Origin: Clavelina lepadiformis
Taxonomy: Eukaryota; Chordata; Ascidiacea; Aplousobranchia; Clavelinidae
NCBI RefSeq assembly: GCF_947623445.1
Contig: NC_135244.1
Location: forward strand, 22,010,860-22,074,859
Direction: 5' to 3'
DNA: 64,000 nucleotides
Shown here: one piece after another, positions 23,291 to 34,721 of the stretch
How positions within the stretch are numbered: position 1 is the stretch's first letter
Layout of the letters: each line of letters begins with the position of its first letter
The notes under the pieces: generated by a model
Seen by the model: the letters and a program-made list of their open reading frames with translations, nothing else
Databases searched by the model: none
Told to the model about the DNA's origin: nothing
Position numbers and translations under genes: made by a program

Positions 23291-24861
23291 ATGATCGCGG
23301 TTTTATTTATTTTCTCGGTCGTCGCAACTCTCTCTCATTCTGATGAGATTCTGACTTGCACGAGACCGGACTTGCAGATCAACGCTTTGCAAAACCCAAA
23401 CAATAGCAATTTCACCCGGGGATTTCCCGGACGACGGGGTCCTGCTGGGTTAAAAGGTGAACAAGGGTCAAAGGGTGAGAAAGGCGACCCAGCACATGAC
23501 GTTGATGTCTCGCAACTAAGAGGTACCACGATTTCAAGTTTAATTCCGTTTTGATCGATTATTTAGTGCTGACGTTGAAAGCGTTGTGTTTGACTTTTAA
23601 TGGCTGTAATGATATGCTATGTTTTTATATTTTTTGTAATATTTTATCTTTTTGTAAGATATATGTTTTGAAGTTTATTTTAAAAAAAACATTGATTTAA
23701 AAAAAAACAGGTTATTTTCGGAAGTTTTGTTGTTTTTTTTTAGAGCGTTTGGCGAGATTGGAGGAACAGTTACAAGATGTCACATCCTGTAGGCAAACAT
23801 CTCCATCAATAAACAGAAATTAAAATAAATCTGCACAAAAATAAACATATGTTATAAGCTTAGAATGTAGACAATGAATTTGATTATTACCAGCCATCCA
23901 GCATGTTTCTGGATCACTAATGTCTGTCTTTTTTTAAAGACCGACCCTACGAAAATTGTTCTCAAATTTTTCAACAAAATCTTTCAAGTGGATTCTATGA
24001 AACAGCGTCTCTCTCCCGATACATGCGCAAGTTTGAATATTGCGATTTATCCGACAACGCCAAAGGGAAGTATGTGGTATCTGATTATATATTCATAACA
24101 TTTCATTGATATAAAAAGATATTTACATTATGGAAGCAAGATTGTGCCTATGATGCAAGCTCATTTTTCTTCTTTTCAGAGGGTTCCTCACGCAGTACAT
24201 TTTCCTGTAAACACAATCGAAGGGTATTCAGTGGTAGTCACAGGTGAGCCTATTCGAGGCTCTCCTGATTGGTGGGTTGAGAAGGAAACAAATGACGTCA
24301 TAACACGAAAACATATAATCATTTTTGTACAAAATTGATTTGCAGGTTTGAAATTAATTTCAAGACTGACACTGACATTGCGTTAATATTCAAGTCAAGA
24401 TTTGATTTAAATCGTTTGGAATTTTTGACTTATATTGATGGTCAGTTTAAGCATTTTGATTTTCGTGCTCTCCCATTTGCCCATAACAAATATTTCAAAG
24501 TAAGTAACATGCCTACTAGTTTTAAAAGAAAATGTTTGTTTAAATAGCCTACTATTTTAAGTAGCCTACATAATATTATTTCAAAAATACGTTATAAATA
24601 TATAACCTACGTTACTATATCATAACAACAATACTTTTGCAAAATTACTGTAAAAGTAAACAAGTCATTTAGCTTTTATTTATGTCTCTCATGTTATTTA
24701 TTTCAATTCAGTTGAAATTCTACATTGACAAGAACGCTTTCCACGTGTTTCTTGATGATCGCCATCTTGCAGATTACAATCATCGATACCGTCCTATATC
24801 GGACATTCGGAAAATGCTGATTTACAACAGCGTATCTATAAACCGAATTTGGATGGAATAA
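23291..24861 (+). CDS. Secreted collagen/galectin-domain protein
   Basis: Six exons: 23291-23522, 23744-23788, 23940-24069, 24182-24271, 24346-24499, 24712-24861. All phases agree and give 266 residues. Order: signal peptide (MIAVLFIFSVVATLSHS); eight Gly-X-Y triplets near residues 45-68 (GFPGRRGPAGLKGEQGSKGE...); a heptad-like neck (ERLARLEEQLQDV); a Cys-containing segment (NCSQIFQQNLSSGFY) recalling the start of fibrinogen-like domains; then a galectin-like beta-sandwich (GEPIRGSPDWFEINF, DIALIFKSRF, VFLDDRHLADYNHRY, SVSINRIW). Collagen plus coiled coil suggests trimers, as in collectins and ficolins, so an extracellular lectin role is plausible. The usual galectin sugar-binding residues are mostly absent: the HFNPRF position reads IFKSRF and no WGxEER is seen. 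Classical galactoside binding is therefore doubtful. The exon-4 acceptor reads CAGAG; the second AG keeps the frame. AATAAA follows at 25130. It converges on DNAJC21. Confidence 0.8.
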
Positions 24862-25119
24862 CGCCGCTTATCTTTAACGAGGGTTACTAATACTGGCAAG
24901 AACTTAGCCTATGAAGAAATAACAATATTTGTAAATATGTCTTTATATAATTAATCAAAGGAAAATTTCAACGCTTGCATTGGCCTATTCTTCCAGTTCC
25001 GTAAAACTAGATTTCGCTTCATCTTTCTTAAGCGATTATGTGGTTGATATTTATTCCTCATTCGTTGCATAAGATTACGAGGTAAATGCTATTTCGTGAT
25101 TTCGATCGATTCTCGTCTT

Positions 25120-25135
25120 TTTATTGTCGAATAAA
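25120..25135. promoter_or_regulatory. Back-to-back poly(A) signals of two convergent genes
   Basis: AATAAA on the plus strand (25130-25135) serves the collagen-galectin gene, which stops at 24861. AATAAA on the minus strand (plus-strand TTTATT, 25120-25125) suits DNAJC21, which stops at 25349. The two signals lie within 16 bases, so the mature 3' ends probably overlap. Confidence 0.55.
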
Positions 25136-25348
25136 AGTGAACAACCAAACGTGTCATTTATCTTGCTTTTAGTTCGGATCGTGATGGTCACAGTGATGCT
25201 TAAATTGGTTTTGCTTGAACCCCAGCGGTTAAGCGAAGATCAGGATACAAATGACGTGAGTTTCTGAATTTCAACGAAGGAATTTTGAAACCTGCATCAA
25301 CTTTTGAGTCAGCACACTTCAACCTGAACAGCAGGCAAAACAATTACG

Positions 25349-28300
25349 TCATTTCCGTTTATTTCTCTTAGTTTTCGCGCTTCCGGTCAACGGGAGAGAG
25401 TGACCAGTGTTTTTAAGGTGTTGAAACAACTTATTTCGCGATGGATACTCTCTCTGGCAAGTAACACAGAAATTAGGAGGCGTCGTCTCTGGGGAGGTGG
25501 CAGCGGACGGTTTTGATTTATTTTTGTTTTTTGATTTTTTGTTTTTGCTGCTTTTGGGGGCTGCAAGTACATCGTTTCTTTCGTCAATGATTGGGTTCTC
25601 GACGTCACCGGTCGTCACATCATCACCGGGGGTCAGAATGTCGTCATTAGCTTGCGTCGAGCTCGGCGTGACGTCACGTAAATCTTCATTCGATGACGTC
25701 ATTTCGTTGAAAAGTTTCGCTTTTTGCTTTCTTTGTTTTTTCTGTTTCTTCGTCAATCTGAAATTTCATATTTTCTTGTCAATGACGACGGTTCACAGCG
25801 GTGGAAATTTCAGCTAAAACTTTTAACAAAACTGGTAATCTTTCGTAGCAATTACATTTATTACTACAAAACGTTAAGGAGACGAAGGCTGTAATACGTG
25901 TGTATACTGTATAGGAAACAATACGTTTATTATCGCTCCATTGAAGACTCGGGAGACTATACCTTGGTTTGTTGACGTCATCAGGTGTTTCGTCATCGGG
26001 AATATTTTCACCATCTATGCAAATAAGATAAGATTTAAGATTATCCAGTTAAGGAGAATTATTGCAGCTTTACCAAATCATAACATAACTAACATAACGC
26101 AATCATAAGTTACTTAATTCAATAACTTCCGAAATGTCACTGAAATTTTATAGCATAGCCTGGAATCCTAGATGCTTAAACCATTTAAAAATAACGACCT
26201 TGGACTTCAAAAATGGATTTAGTCGTTTCTTCTTGTCGCATTTCCGTCTGCAACAACGTCATCTTTTCTTTGTGCTTCTTAGATTTTTCATGGTTTTTTA
26301 TCCTGAGTTAATCGGAGAATGAAAGAAAGATATGTTTAAGTTGAATGAAAGTGGTTTAAGCAAATTGAAACGCACTAATAATCTAAAGCAGTGGTTCCCA
26401 AACTTTAATCAGCTTGTGGAATTCTAGAAAAATTATAAAATGCTCGCTTACAAAAGAAGAAAAGTTGCTTTAAAAATTTTATTTTCACGTGTTAACGCTT
26501 ATTGGATGGACATGTGCTTGTCTGCATGACTTATTTTAAATATTTATACAGTTCTTTTCCAAAATTCGAAAAAGATTCGCGGCACACCTGAGAATCTGTG
26601 GCGGCACACACAGTTTGGGAATCACTGATCTAAAGTCTAAACTACATAATGTCACGACTAAAAATTACATCAAAGGCATGATTCATAAATAAAAATCTTA
26701 CGCCATTTGAGTTTTAAATTGCTTATTGCAGGCAATGCAGAAGAGGTCGTCTCGAAGATCGTCTTCTTCTTCTTCACTTTGTTGCTCCTCCACAACCTCT
26801 TCCTGATCTTCGCCAACATCTTCATCCGACGAAAAGCCAAATTCATCCTAGACCAAAAAAGAAGTATGTTTTCAACACAAGTGCCAACCCAAACTGGTTT
26901 AGAAGAACCTAGGCTATATTACCATCAGTAAAATCAGCATTTCCATATTAAGTGTAGAAGAAAAAATGCAAGTTTTAGGTTGAAAATTTTCACCTTGGTA
27001 TACTGACCTGGTTTTTATCAGACACTAAAATACCATTATAAAACTCCTTACATAAATTTATAACTGTTTGCAATGGAACGATAACTAAAACTGAAGTTTT
27101 CCAAAGTTTGAAATACAAAAAAACTTTTGCAGGCAACCTTCAGCATATCTTCCAATTGGGAGACTTTTTGGGCATGTGCGTCATTTTCTTCGCGATTCTG
27201 TTGTTCATATAAGGCAGTCTCTTCCACTCGAGCTCTGATTAAGTTAAATGCAATACAATTAAACATATGGTGGAATTTCAATGAATGACGTGATGAGTAA
27301 CAAAGAGGCACAATTTTACGGGTTGTGCTTGAGTTAGTTTTAGAACTAATAAGTAAACAATTCACTTTTGAAAGAGGAAAAACCCATGATAAATTCGAAC
27401 TTGGCCCATTTAAAAAAAGTTAACACTTCAATAACAAATTAATGAAGTATTGGCCTCAATCAGAAGGGAGTTATTGACATGCTCTTAGTAATTTAGTAAT
27501 CTAGTATTCACAGTGAATTATATTGTTGTAAGAAGCACAGCTTGACATTCATTCATGTTCATTTTATTCATCCTCACCTCAATATTTCAACTCTCTTCTC
27601 CTCAGCTTTCTCCTTTTGCTGGAGAGCAATTTGCTCAAGATTCTCTCGATGTACTTGAACTCGGGGGTCACGCTTCCTCACAAAACGAACAAGATCCTAC
27701 AAAGTGACACAAGAGAAATAAAATGCACAGATTCTATGCAAATACAACGCATGATTAAATCAAATACAAAGCGCAAAATATATTTCACTACAATTTAATC
27801 ATCAAACTTAACTTGAAGGTGAATTCCAACAAACTTACCCTGACAATTTCGTTTCTCTTTTTTTTCTCTTTGTCCCTTTCTTTTTTATTTTCTTTTTCTA
27901 TCAAACGAGCGATACGACGATCTGGAGCGTCGTGGACATCATATTTTTCTATCCACACATAGGATAGCTTTGTGAAGTAGGACTGCCAAAATGCATAAAA
28001 CGTATGCACGACCTGACAAAAAATTCAGCCTTGTTAGATCAGTTTGATTGTTGCCAGTTTGTAATCGAAGTAAAAATTTTCTTCAACCTCATCATAATCA
28101 CTCTCGCCATCTCCAAATTCTGGCATTTCCTCATCCGACGCGGAATCGTCAGAAGAGAAACGTTTGTCCTCCTCTGCTATTTTCTTAAACACATCTCGAT
28201 AAACTGCATAAAATCCCTGCAAAAATGTCAAAGTTAAGGAAAAAATCTCCATTTCTGAATCTGTGCTTAAACTTTGAGTGAAGTGGAAACGTTTTTCTCA

Positions 28301-29617
28301 AAAACCAACCTTCTGATCATTCCCGAACCCACGATAAACAGAAGGGGTGAAGAACTCCAACAAACTTAACGTGTCATCCTTAAATGAAGCGAATTGATTT
28401 TTATGAAGGATTTCAGTGCGATGACGGTCATACCTGGAATTAAAATTTGGTAACTGCGTAAATTTATTCTCACCAAATAGACATGCTTGCGCTTCACACT
28501 TACATTTACAGATTAAATTTAACGTCCCAATCACTAGCTATGATAAGGGAGTTTCAACAAAATGATCAGAAGGATAATTTAGACACGGGTATAGCTCAGA
28601 GCGGAATGTATGGCTGTGTTAGACAAAATACCATGCCCACAGAGGCTAAAATTGTGATGTGACGACATGCACTGTGGGCCTAATTCATTGTTTACAATAA
28701 ATTAATGCTTAATCATGCAAAGTGACCATAATTGTTTATTATACATCGGTGTGAATGTGATAAAAAGTGGAAGGTACATTACTCAATCTCATGTGTACTT
28801 GTGCCACACGTTCAATTACAGGAAATAGCATTTGCACAAACACTGAAATTAGCAATAAGCACGAATACTATGTGATCACACTCATTACACAGAAACACAA
28901 ACCATGCTTTTTCCTGGAGATCTGAAAGGACATCGTACGCAGCTTGGATCAGACGAAATTGTTCTGTTGCCTCTTCAGCACTGTCACGATTTTTATCTAA
29001 GATGTAATAAAATGAAACACTTTTAGGGTAAATCTAAGTTGAACACTACTAAGCTGCACAAAAAATTATATGACATTGTTATTTACGTACTTGACCAACA
29101 TTTTGCCTATAACCCTATCATTGAATATTATTAATAACGCAGCATGATGCAAATTAAGTTCTGGTTCCAGGTTGAAAAGTTTGCTGCGAGAAATTATAAA
29201 ACAGCGAGCATGAAGAACAGATAGCATAGATACATGTGCAAATTTTATATACACAAAGCTGATAAAATTTTCTATCTTTGAACCAAGTTCTGGTAAGTTG
29301 CTAGATTAACTATAGGTTCTGATAAATGCTCAGTTATCTGCCAAAGTTTTCTGCAGAGGATGAGCTTATGCCAAGCTTTGTACAAATCGATTACAATATG
29401 AAGATATTAAATACAATTTAGCAGACATGCACGTTACTAATTGTCTGCCGCTTGGGCATTTAAGCTACATTAAAGGATTATTTTTTATTATGGTCTCTAA
29501 AGGAGTATAAACCTACTGACCTGGATGCCACTTTAAGGCAAGTTTCCGATAAGCCCTTTTAATATCATCCTCACTCGCGTCCAGTGATATCCCCAGCACT
29601 TCATAGTGACACTTCAT
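25349..29617 (-). CDS. DNAJC21: DNAJC21 (Hsp70 co-chaperone of 60S ribosome biogenesis)
   Basis: Eleven exons: 29521-29617, 28903-28996, 28310-28433, 28088-28216, 27839-28012, 27578-27696, 27138-27234, 26702-26847, 26199-26302, 25963-26014, 25349-25757. Phases agree throughout and give 514 residues (human about 530). The N-terminal J domain begins [21 protein letters not shown] is split by intron 1. Then come the family's [10 protein letters not shown] and [10 protein letters not shown] segments, a charged helical region ([20 protein letters not shown]), an acidic patch, a first C2H2-type finger ([10 protein letters not shown] ... NHEKSKKH) and a second C-terminal finger ([19 protein letters not shown]) with a basic tail. 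In yeast the relative Jjj1 works with Rei1 to recycle the export factor Arx1 from cytoplasmic pre-60S particles, and the same role is inferred here. The start Met matches the family. A hAT MITE lies in intron 8. Confidence 0.93.
26389..26627. mobile_element. hAT MITE in DNAJC21 intron 8
   Basis: The ends are CAGTGGTTCCCAAACTTT and AGTTTGGGAATCACTG, with the perfect 8-bp duplication ATCTAAAG at 26381-26388 and 26628-26635. Its right half (CGCGGCACACCTGAGAATC) recurs inside the P-like element at about 43980-44040. It is 239 bases and non-coding. Confidence 0.85.
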
Positions 29618-29853
29618 AATGATAATTTCAAACCATTGACCTACAGTTGCCTAAACACGCTGCATGGAAAACTGGTATTTCAGCACAAGGATATTTACGC
29701 CAAAAATTAGGTTACTTATGTTTTACGCTACACCAACATTATACATCTTACTATTTTCCATCGCAACTAGGCCTAGCCTTAATCTTAGTATAATGAATAA
29801 AGCTGATTTGAAAGGTGTTGTCTAGCATTTACTTGACTTACAATCTAGAGGTG
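29618..29853. other. 5' flank of DNAJC21
   Basis: No ORF of note. This is the likely promoter region of DNAJC21; no clear TATA box was seen. Confidence 0.3.
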
Positions 29854-30171
29854 GGGAAGTGATCCAATTATCACCTGCAAGCCAGGCTTCTAATTCAGAA
29901 GCTTGGGTGGAGATTGCAGAGGTGATGGGTTCTGCAGATTGAAGCCTGGGTCGAGATTAGAAAGGTCACAGTCGGTTCGTAAAAAATGAAGCCTTGTTTC
30001 TTGCATCGTGGGTTGCAATGTTGGCCTGTAGATGATGTGACCTGTAAGTTGTGGGTCGTATAGAAAGTGGGTTGGCTCCTATGGAACAAGACCTTAGAAT
30101 AATGGCATCTTTTCAAATTTTCATGACCTGGGTTCGAAGTCATTAAATAATCACTTCCCCTATTGGATATT
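29854..30171. mobile_element. Probable MITE with GGGGAAGTGAT ends
   Basis: The left end is GGGGAAGTGATCCAATTATC and the right end, reversed, is GGGGAAGTGATTATTTAATG, giving imperfect inverted repeats of about 20 bases. The interior is non-coding and has repeated 'gcctgggtcgagatt' and 'gacctgggttcgaag' words. No clean target duplication was found. Confidence 0.45.
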
Positions 30172-30368
30172 TACGATCCTGACCTAAATATTTATATTAC
30201 GCATATTTTCTCCTTTGTCAAGCTGAAGATCTCCGGTGTCATACAAACTTTCCATACAGGCTAAACAACACTAAGAAACTTTTTTACTTTACCATGGCTT
30301 CTCTATAACAGTTTTAGTACCACTTTTTGATTCTAAGCACACCTATCTGCCTATATAGCCCAGTCTAC

Positions 30369-31034
30369 CAGTGCTTCTCAAACATTCTTCAACCTGCTGG
30401 CAGCTGCCAACTTTTAACTGGTGTAGCCCCAGACAGGAAATTTCCTGTTTTTCGGTGAGGGATCACCTGCTCCACAAGATGGAAAAATTGCCGTTATACG
30501 CTCAATTAATGTTGATGTTGATTTATAATAAACGAAGACAAGCTGGTTAGTTGAGCGCCATTTTACAATAAATAATCAACTGGGCCTTCCGTGCATGCTA
30601 TCAGGTCAAAACTTCAGTCTTTGCAAAAAGTGCTTTCCATGCAGTCGCAGGGAAGTGGCTGAAGCTATTTTTGAAACTCAACAATTTGGACGACTAGGCT
30701 GTAAGAAATAGGCTATAAATGTTATGATACCGGCAATACCATTTAGTCACGTAGGCTATAGACTATTTCAAATTACAAACGAATTAAATTACAAGCAATT
30801 TTTTTCAAAAAAATGTGCTTATAAATTTACGTTATGCGATATCAGAATATAACCTAGGTCCATTATTAGCTGCTAGCCCCCTAACCGCAGCACCTGTGAC
30901 CCTCAGTGCCGTCACACTTTAATATATGATTTGCTATTTGTCTGATTGTAACCATAGACTATAAGCCTAGTATTGACAGTATGGTAGCAGTAGTTTTTTG
31001 GCATATTTCGCGGCCCACTGGTTGAGAAACGGTG
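30369..31034. mobile_element. hAT-type element, non-autonomous
   Basis: It begins CAGTGCTTCTCAAACATTC and ends GGTTGAGAAACGGTG, the hAT end pattern seen at 8824 and 13197. Flanks 'ccagtcta' and 'ccagccta' resemble a target duplication but with an offset, so the boundaries are approximate. No transposase ORF remains. Confidence 0.5.
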
Positions 31035-31904
31035 ATCCAGCCTACACAAGCGACGCAAAATTCATTTTTTTTTTCACGCTAGCCTACTGTACAGTACGCC
31101 TAGAGCCCTAGGCCTATACTCTTTGGTGAATGTCATCGTCTCGTCAAGTCGTCACTCGTCATGTGCTATAAAGCCTATCTCATTCGGGCATCACTAACTT
31201 ACGGAATTAGAAAAGCAAGGAATCTACAAATCTGAGGAATGCCCCTTCGTTTACGGATAATGAGGAGTTGAAGAATTACGGTTTTTATCTTTTTGTATTT
31301 ATTACGGAAGCACATAAACAAGGTTAATCGTAAAGTTTAGTCTAGATTAGTTTAGTTTAATTTTTAGCGTAAATCGTGAGCAAGTTTTTTAATCAGGAAA
31401 TGCATGCAATGGGCTTGCAGCTGTTTTAAAGTCATAGAAAATTTTAACTGCTTGCTTAAAAAGTAAATTCATTTTATTGATTTTAATTAATTTTTATTTC
31501 ATTTCATTCATTAAGAAACCCAGCTGGGTAAAATAATGCAAGGAATGAGAAATGTCAATCGCTACAAAGGTTGAAATAAAATACTCCGTATAATCTCCCC
31601 CTATTCGTAAATTTGGCACTGTATATCAAATTTTGTTTGATTACAGAAACAAAACGTCCACTACAACCATGTTTAAAAATATTTTGACTGCTTTATCTTG
31701 TTTTAAATTTGTGTTATTCCGTAGTTTCCCAGATGCAAGTGTGTATTTAAATCCTCAGGCCTTTTATTCCGTAAATTAATGTTGTCCTTTTGCAGCATTA
31801 CTTTTAAGCTGGATCGACGCAGAGATCTTTCGCGAAAGGAATATGCTTTTATTTTACTTAACAAGTGAGATAGCTGGCTAAGTTAAACAAGTATATGCAT
31901 AGAA
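31035..31904. other. No gene recognised
   Basis: AT-rich sequence with frequent 'aggcctac' words at its left and no supported ORF. Confidence 0.35.
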
Positions 31905-32363
31905 GCCTTGTGACGGTTACGTCACGAGTCATGAGTTGTATTCCAAATGCTGAAATATTATTTTGGGATCTTGCAATTCAGTTGTTGACCGGACTTGAAT
32001 TCTCCTTAATGACGTCAGACAAATTACCTTGCTTGAACTGGTGTGCCATATATATACTGTTGTATTGTTTAAAAATGTAATGTAACATTTATTAAGCTTT
32101 GCCCGAAGGTGAAAGCATTCGTGTCTGAGAATAAATAAAAATGGGAAATTTATAATTTAGTAATTTGTATAGACAGAATCAAGCAACTAACAGCATAGTA
32201 ACGCAGTTTGAGGAATGAGAACTCATATCATCGAAGCAGAAGCAAAGCAAGTTATCAACCATCAATCGTCCTCGCTCATATTGTAACAATTACCGCCAGC
32301 ATACGCGGTCATTATGACAGATGTGTTTGTTGTGTAATACTGCATACAAGTAATACACAAACG
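31905..32363 (+). mobile_element. Fossil solo-LTR-like copy
   Basis: It contains the two blocks of the repeat at 1641-2360, here joined in one continuous unit. Inside are GTGACGGTTACGTCAC, a TATATATA run and then AATAAA, an LTR-like promoter and polyadenylation layout. No target duplication is clear. It is non-coding and diverged from the other copy, so probably old. Confidence 0.4.
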
Positions 32364-32973
32364 AACTTTGATTTGTCATAGCCTAAACAACATCATAGAA
32401 AGTTTTTAAGCCTCCAATTACTTCTCTCTTACAGCCTTAATGTCTTTTCCAAGTATCAAAGCCTTTCAGCTGTGAATGATGATAGCAGCACAAAATGATC
32501 TGTTCCAATAGGCCTACGTGCTTTCTGAGTTACGGCCGCCATCTTGTTTAAGTGGCAACACTTTTCCGATCAATTATATTTAACAATGGAAATCATCGAC
32601 AATCTTCAATTCATTTTAAAATTACAAGCGCTCTTGGCAGTGGATTGTTAAGATTTCACTCTGATGAGTAACAAGCAAATTTCTTTACTGTACAAATAGC
32701 CTCATTTTTAGTTTATAACGTTTCGAATCTCACACACTCAACTTATTGATATAATATCACAGTACGTAGACAACGTCGCATGCAAGATACGACATGAAAT
32801 TCGCATTGAGTAGTATCAACTGCGTGTTGCATAACATTATTTACTTGTTTTCTTTGTGTTTTGAGCAAAAGTTTAAAGTAACTTGAGTAGGCTAGGCCTA
32901 CTAGATTGGAAACACAGATACGAATTAAAGTAGGCTATTATATTTACAATTGTCAACAACCATGTCAACAAAT

Positions 32974-33459
32974 TTAGTCAAAGTCATGCAAATATGGTGT
33001 TTGGAAGAAGCTGTTTAGTCGTTCAATGACGTTGCCCTCCCCATCCCCGGTCACCCCTTTCCCACCGATAGTCAGTTGGTGGCCAAGCCAAGCAAAAACC
33101 CCAGAAAACCAGGATTCGCAGTTTTTAAAATGTTTTTCACGCAGGTGCGTTATCATCGCTGCCATGGCAACTATAAGCAAAGACAACTTATACTGAGGTT
33201 GGCCGCTCTTTGACTTTGCCATTCTCCAGGCTATTTTCGTCATATCTTGGAAGTTCTTTTGGGATGTAATGGTGTTGGCAAGAGAAGCAAATCTTGTGTT
33301 CAAAGCAATTCCCTCTGAGTCTGTTTTAACAATCAATGGCAGTCGTTTTTGTATTTCATTTAAGACGAACTCGCTTTCCCTTTTGTTTTGAAACTTTGTT
33401 TTTTTCCATATTTCTTGCAGCGCAAAAACAGCTGCCACATCAGTAGCTGGGTCTGTCAT
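32974..33459 (-). CDS. Unrecognised single-exon ORF, 161 residues
   Basis: The ORF remains open upstream to 33624, but MTDPATDVAAVF at 33459 is the most natural start, since the sequence before it is Leu/Tyr/Ile-rich and unlike the rest. The predicted protein looks helical and soluble, with amphipathic stretches (VFALQEIWKKTKF, NFQDMTKIAWRMAKS) and a hydrophobic helix (YKLSLLIVAMAAMITHL), and ends ERLNSFFQTPYLHDFD. I do not recognise a family. A 'tttttag' acceptor in frame at about 33487 allows for an upstream exon. Amino-acid use looks like real coding sequence rather than a chance ORF, but no homologue can be named. Confidence 0.5.
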   Translation of the reverse strand: MTDPATDVAAVFALQEIWKKTKFQNKRESEFVLNEIQKRLPLIVKTDSEGIALNTRFASLANTITSQKNFQDMTKIAWRMAKSKSGQPQYKLSLLIVAMAAMITHLREKHFKNCESWFSGVFAWLGHQLTIGGKGVTGDGEGNVIERLNSFFQTPYLHDFD

Positions 33460-34645
33460 ACTTTCTTCCTCTATACAACCTTCAATGCCTAAAAACTTTA
33501 ACCTTAAACCGTTCACAGACTTATTTCTCGTTTCAAAACATAACAAGGGTATACTTGTGGTTGTTGCCAGTCTAAGATAATAAACAATGTAACAGGCTAA
33601 CCGTAACAGCAATGAACAAAACACAAAAAAACAGCCTACGTGTCAATTGTGAACGCCTAAAAGTGAACAATAGAAGATAATTTTTTAATCTGTTAAGTTA
33701 CTACAGTTTGATCTGCCGACATATAATAACCAGCTTTAATTTATTTGAAGATTTTATGGATTGGTTGTTACGACTGCTTTAGCCTAATTTTTATTTTCAG
33801 AATTAAATATTTCAAGTGGTACTTGTAAAGGGGATTTCTCCAAAACACTGCCTTTTTTAAACATAGACACTTTATAAACATGAGGTGAGTTTTTAGTTTA
33901 AAAATACATAGATGTTTAATAAATTAAATGTCTCATTTAAACATTTAAAAGAAGTCAGGATGTCAACTCCGCATTGGAATAAACTCCGAAGTTCTTAATG
34001 CATGGACGAGGAAACGAAAATTATCGGTCCCAAGCTCGTATGAAATAAAAGAGATGGCGGAAAAGCATCCGGCAGTAAAAACCTAAACAAATTACAAAAG
34101 ATTTGGAGAAGTGAAGATACGGAATATTTAAGTAGAATGGTCCAATACCTGGTCGTGGGAAAACAAAAGATGGATAAACTGGGTGGACGAAGATATGAGT
34201 GGGCGATATCAGCGGCGCATATTAGTGGTGTGAGTGCAGGAGAATAACTGACAAAAATCAAGCGTTTTGGAAGGATAGGAACATCAACGGTATCTGGTGA
34301 ACTCATAGGGGGGGAAAACAAGCCAGAAGAAGAAAATTGATGAGTAACATAACCTAAAGTTTAACCCAAAACTATAGGCTACGCCTACACGTCCGAACGG
34401 ACCTTAGGACTAAATTAACCATCAAAATTCTGAACAAGCTAATAAGTCTACTTTGTAGCAAACTAGCTACGAATGATTAGTTTCTCTTTAATGGAAAAGA
34501 AGAGGAGCTACGTGCGCACAAACAATTGAATCGCCCGCGTTCGCTTAAAGTCAGTCCCAGGAATTGTCTTTGTTAGCTAAATGAAAAACCTAATTAAAAT
34601 AGCAATAAATTACACAGTTATCAAGTTTTAAGACACTTCGCTGCG
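33460..34645. other. No gene recognised; one coding-like patch
   Basis: 34000-34330 is less AT-rich and reads open on the plus strand for about 55 codons (containing RRYEWAISAAHISGV) and on the minus strand for 108 codons. Neither resembles a known family. It may be a remnant of a gene or element. Confidence 0.3.
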
Positions 34646-34651
34646 TTTATT
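34646..34651 (-). terminator. Poly(A) signal of LARP6
   Basis: AATAAA on the minus strand, about 70 bases past the LARP6 stop codon. Confidence 0.6.
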
Positions 34652-34721
34652 GCATTTCTGATTAAATTATCATAGGCAATGCAGATACTGAGTTGAAACT
34701 CTTATCAAGCCCAACACAGCA

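Noticed and set aside
33995-34321. Minus-strand ORF of 108 codons
   Set aside because: No recognisable motif, and the opposite strand is equally open. Kept only as a composition oddity.
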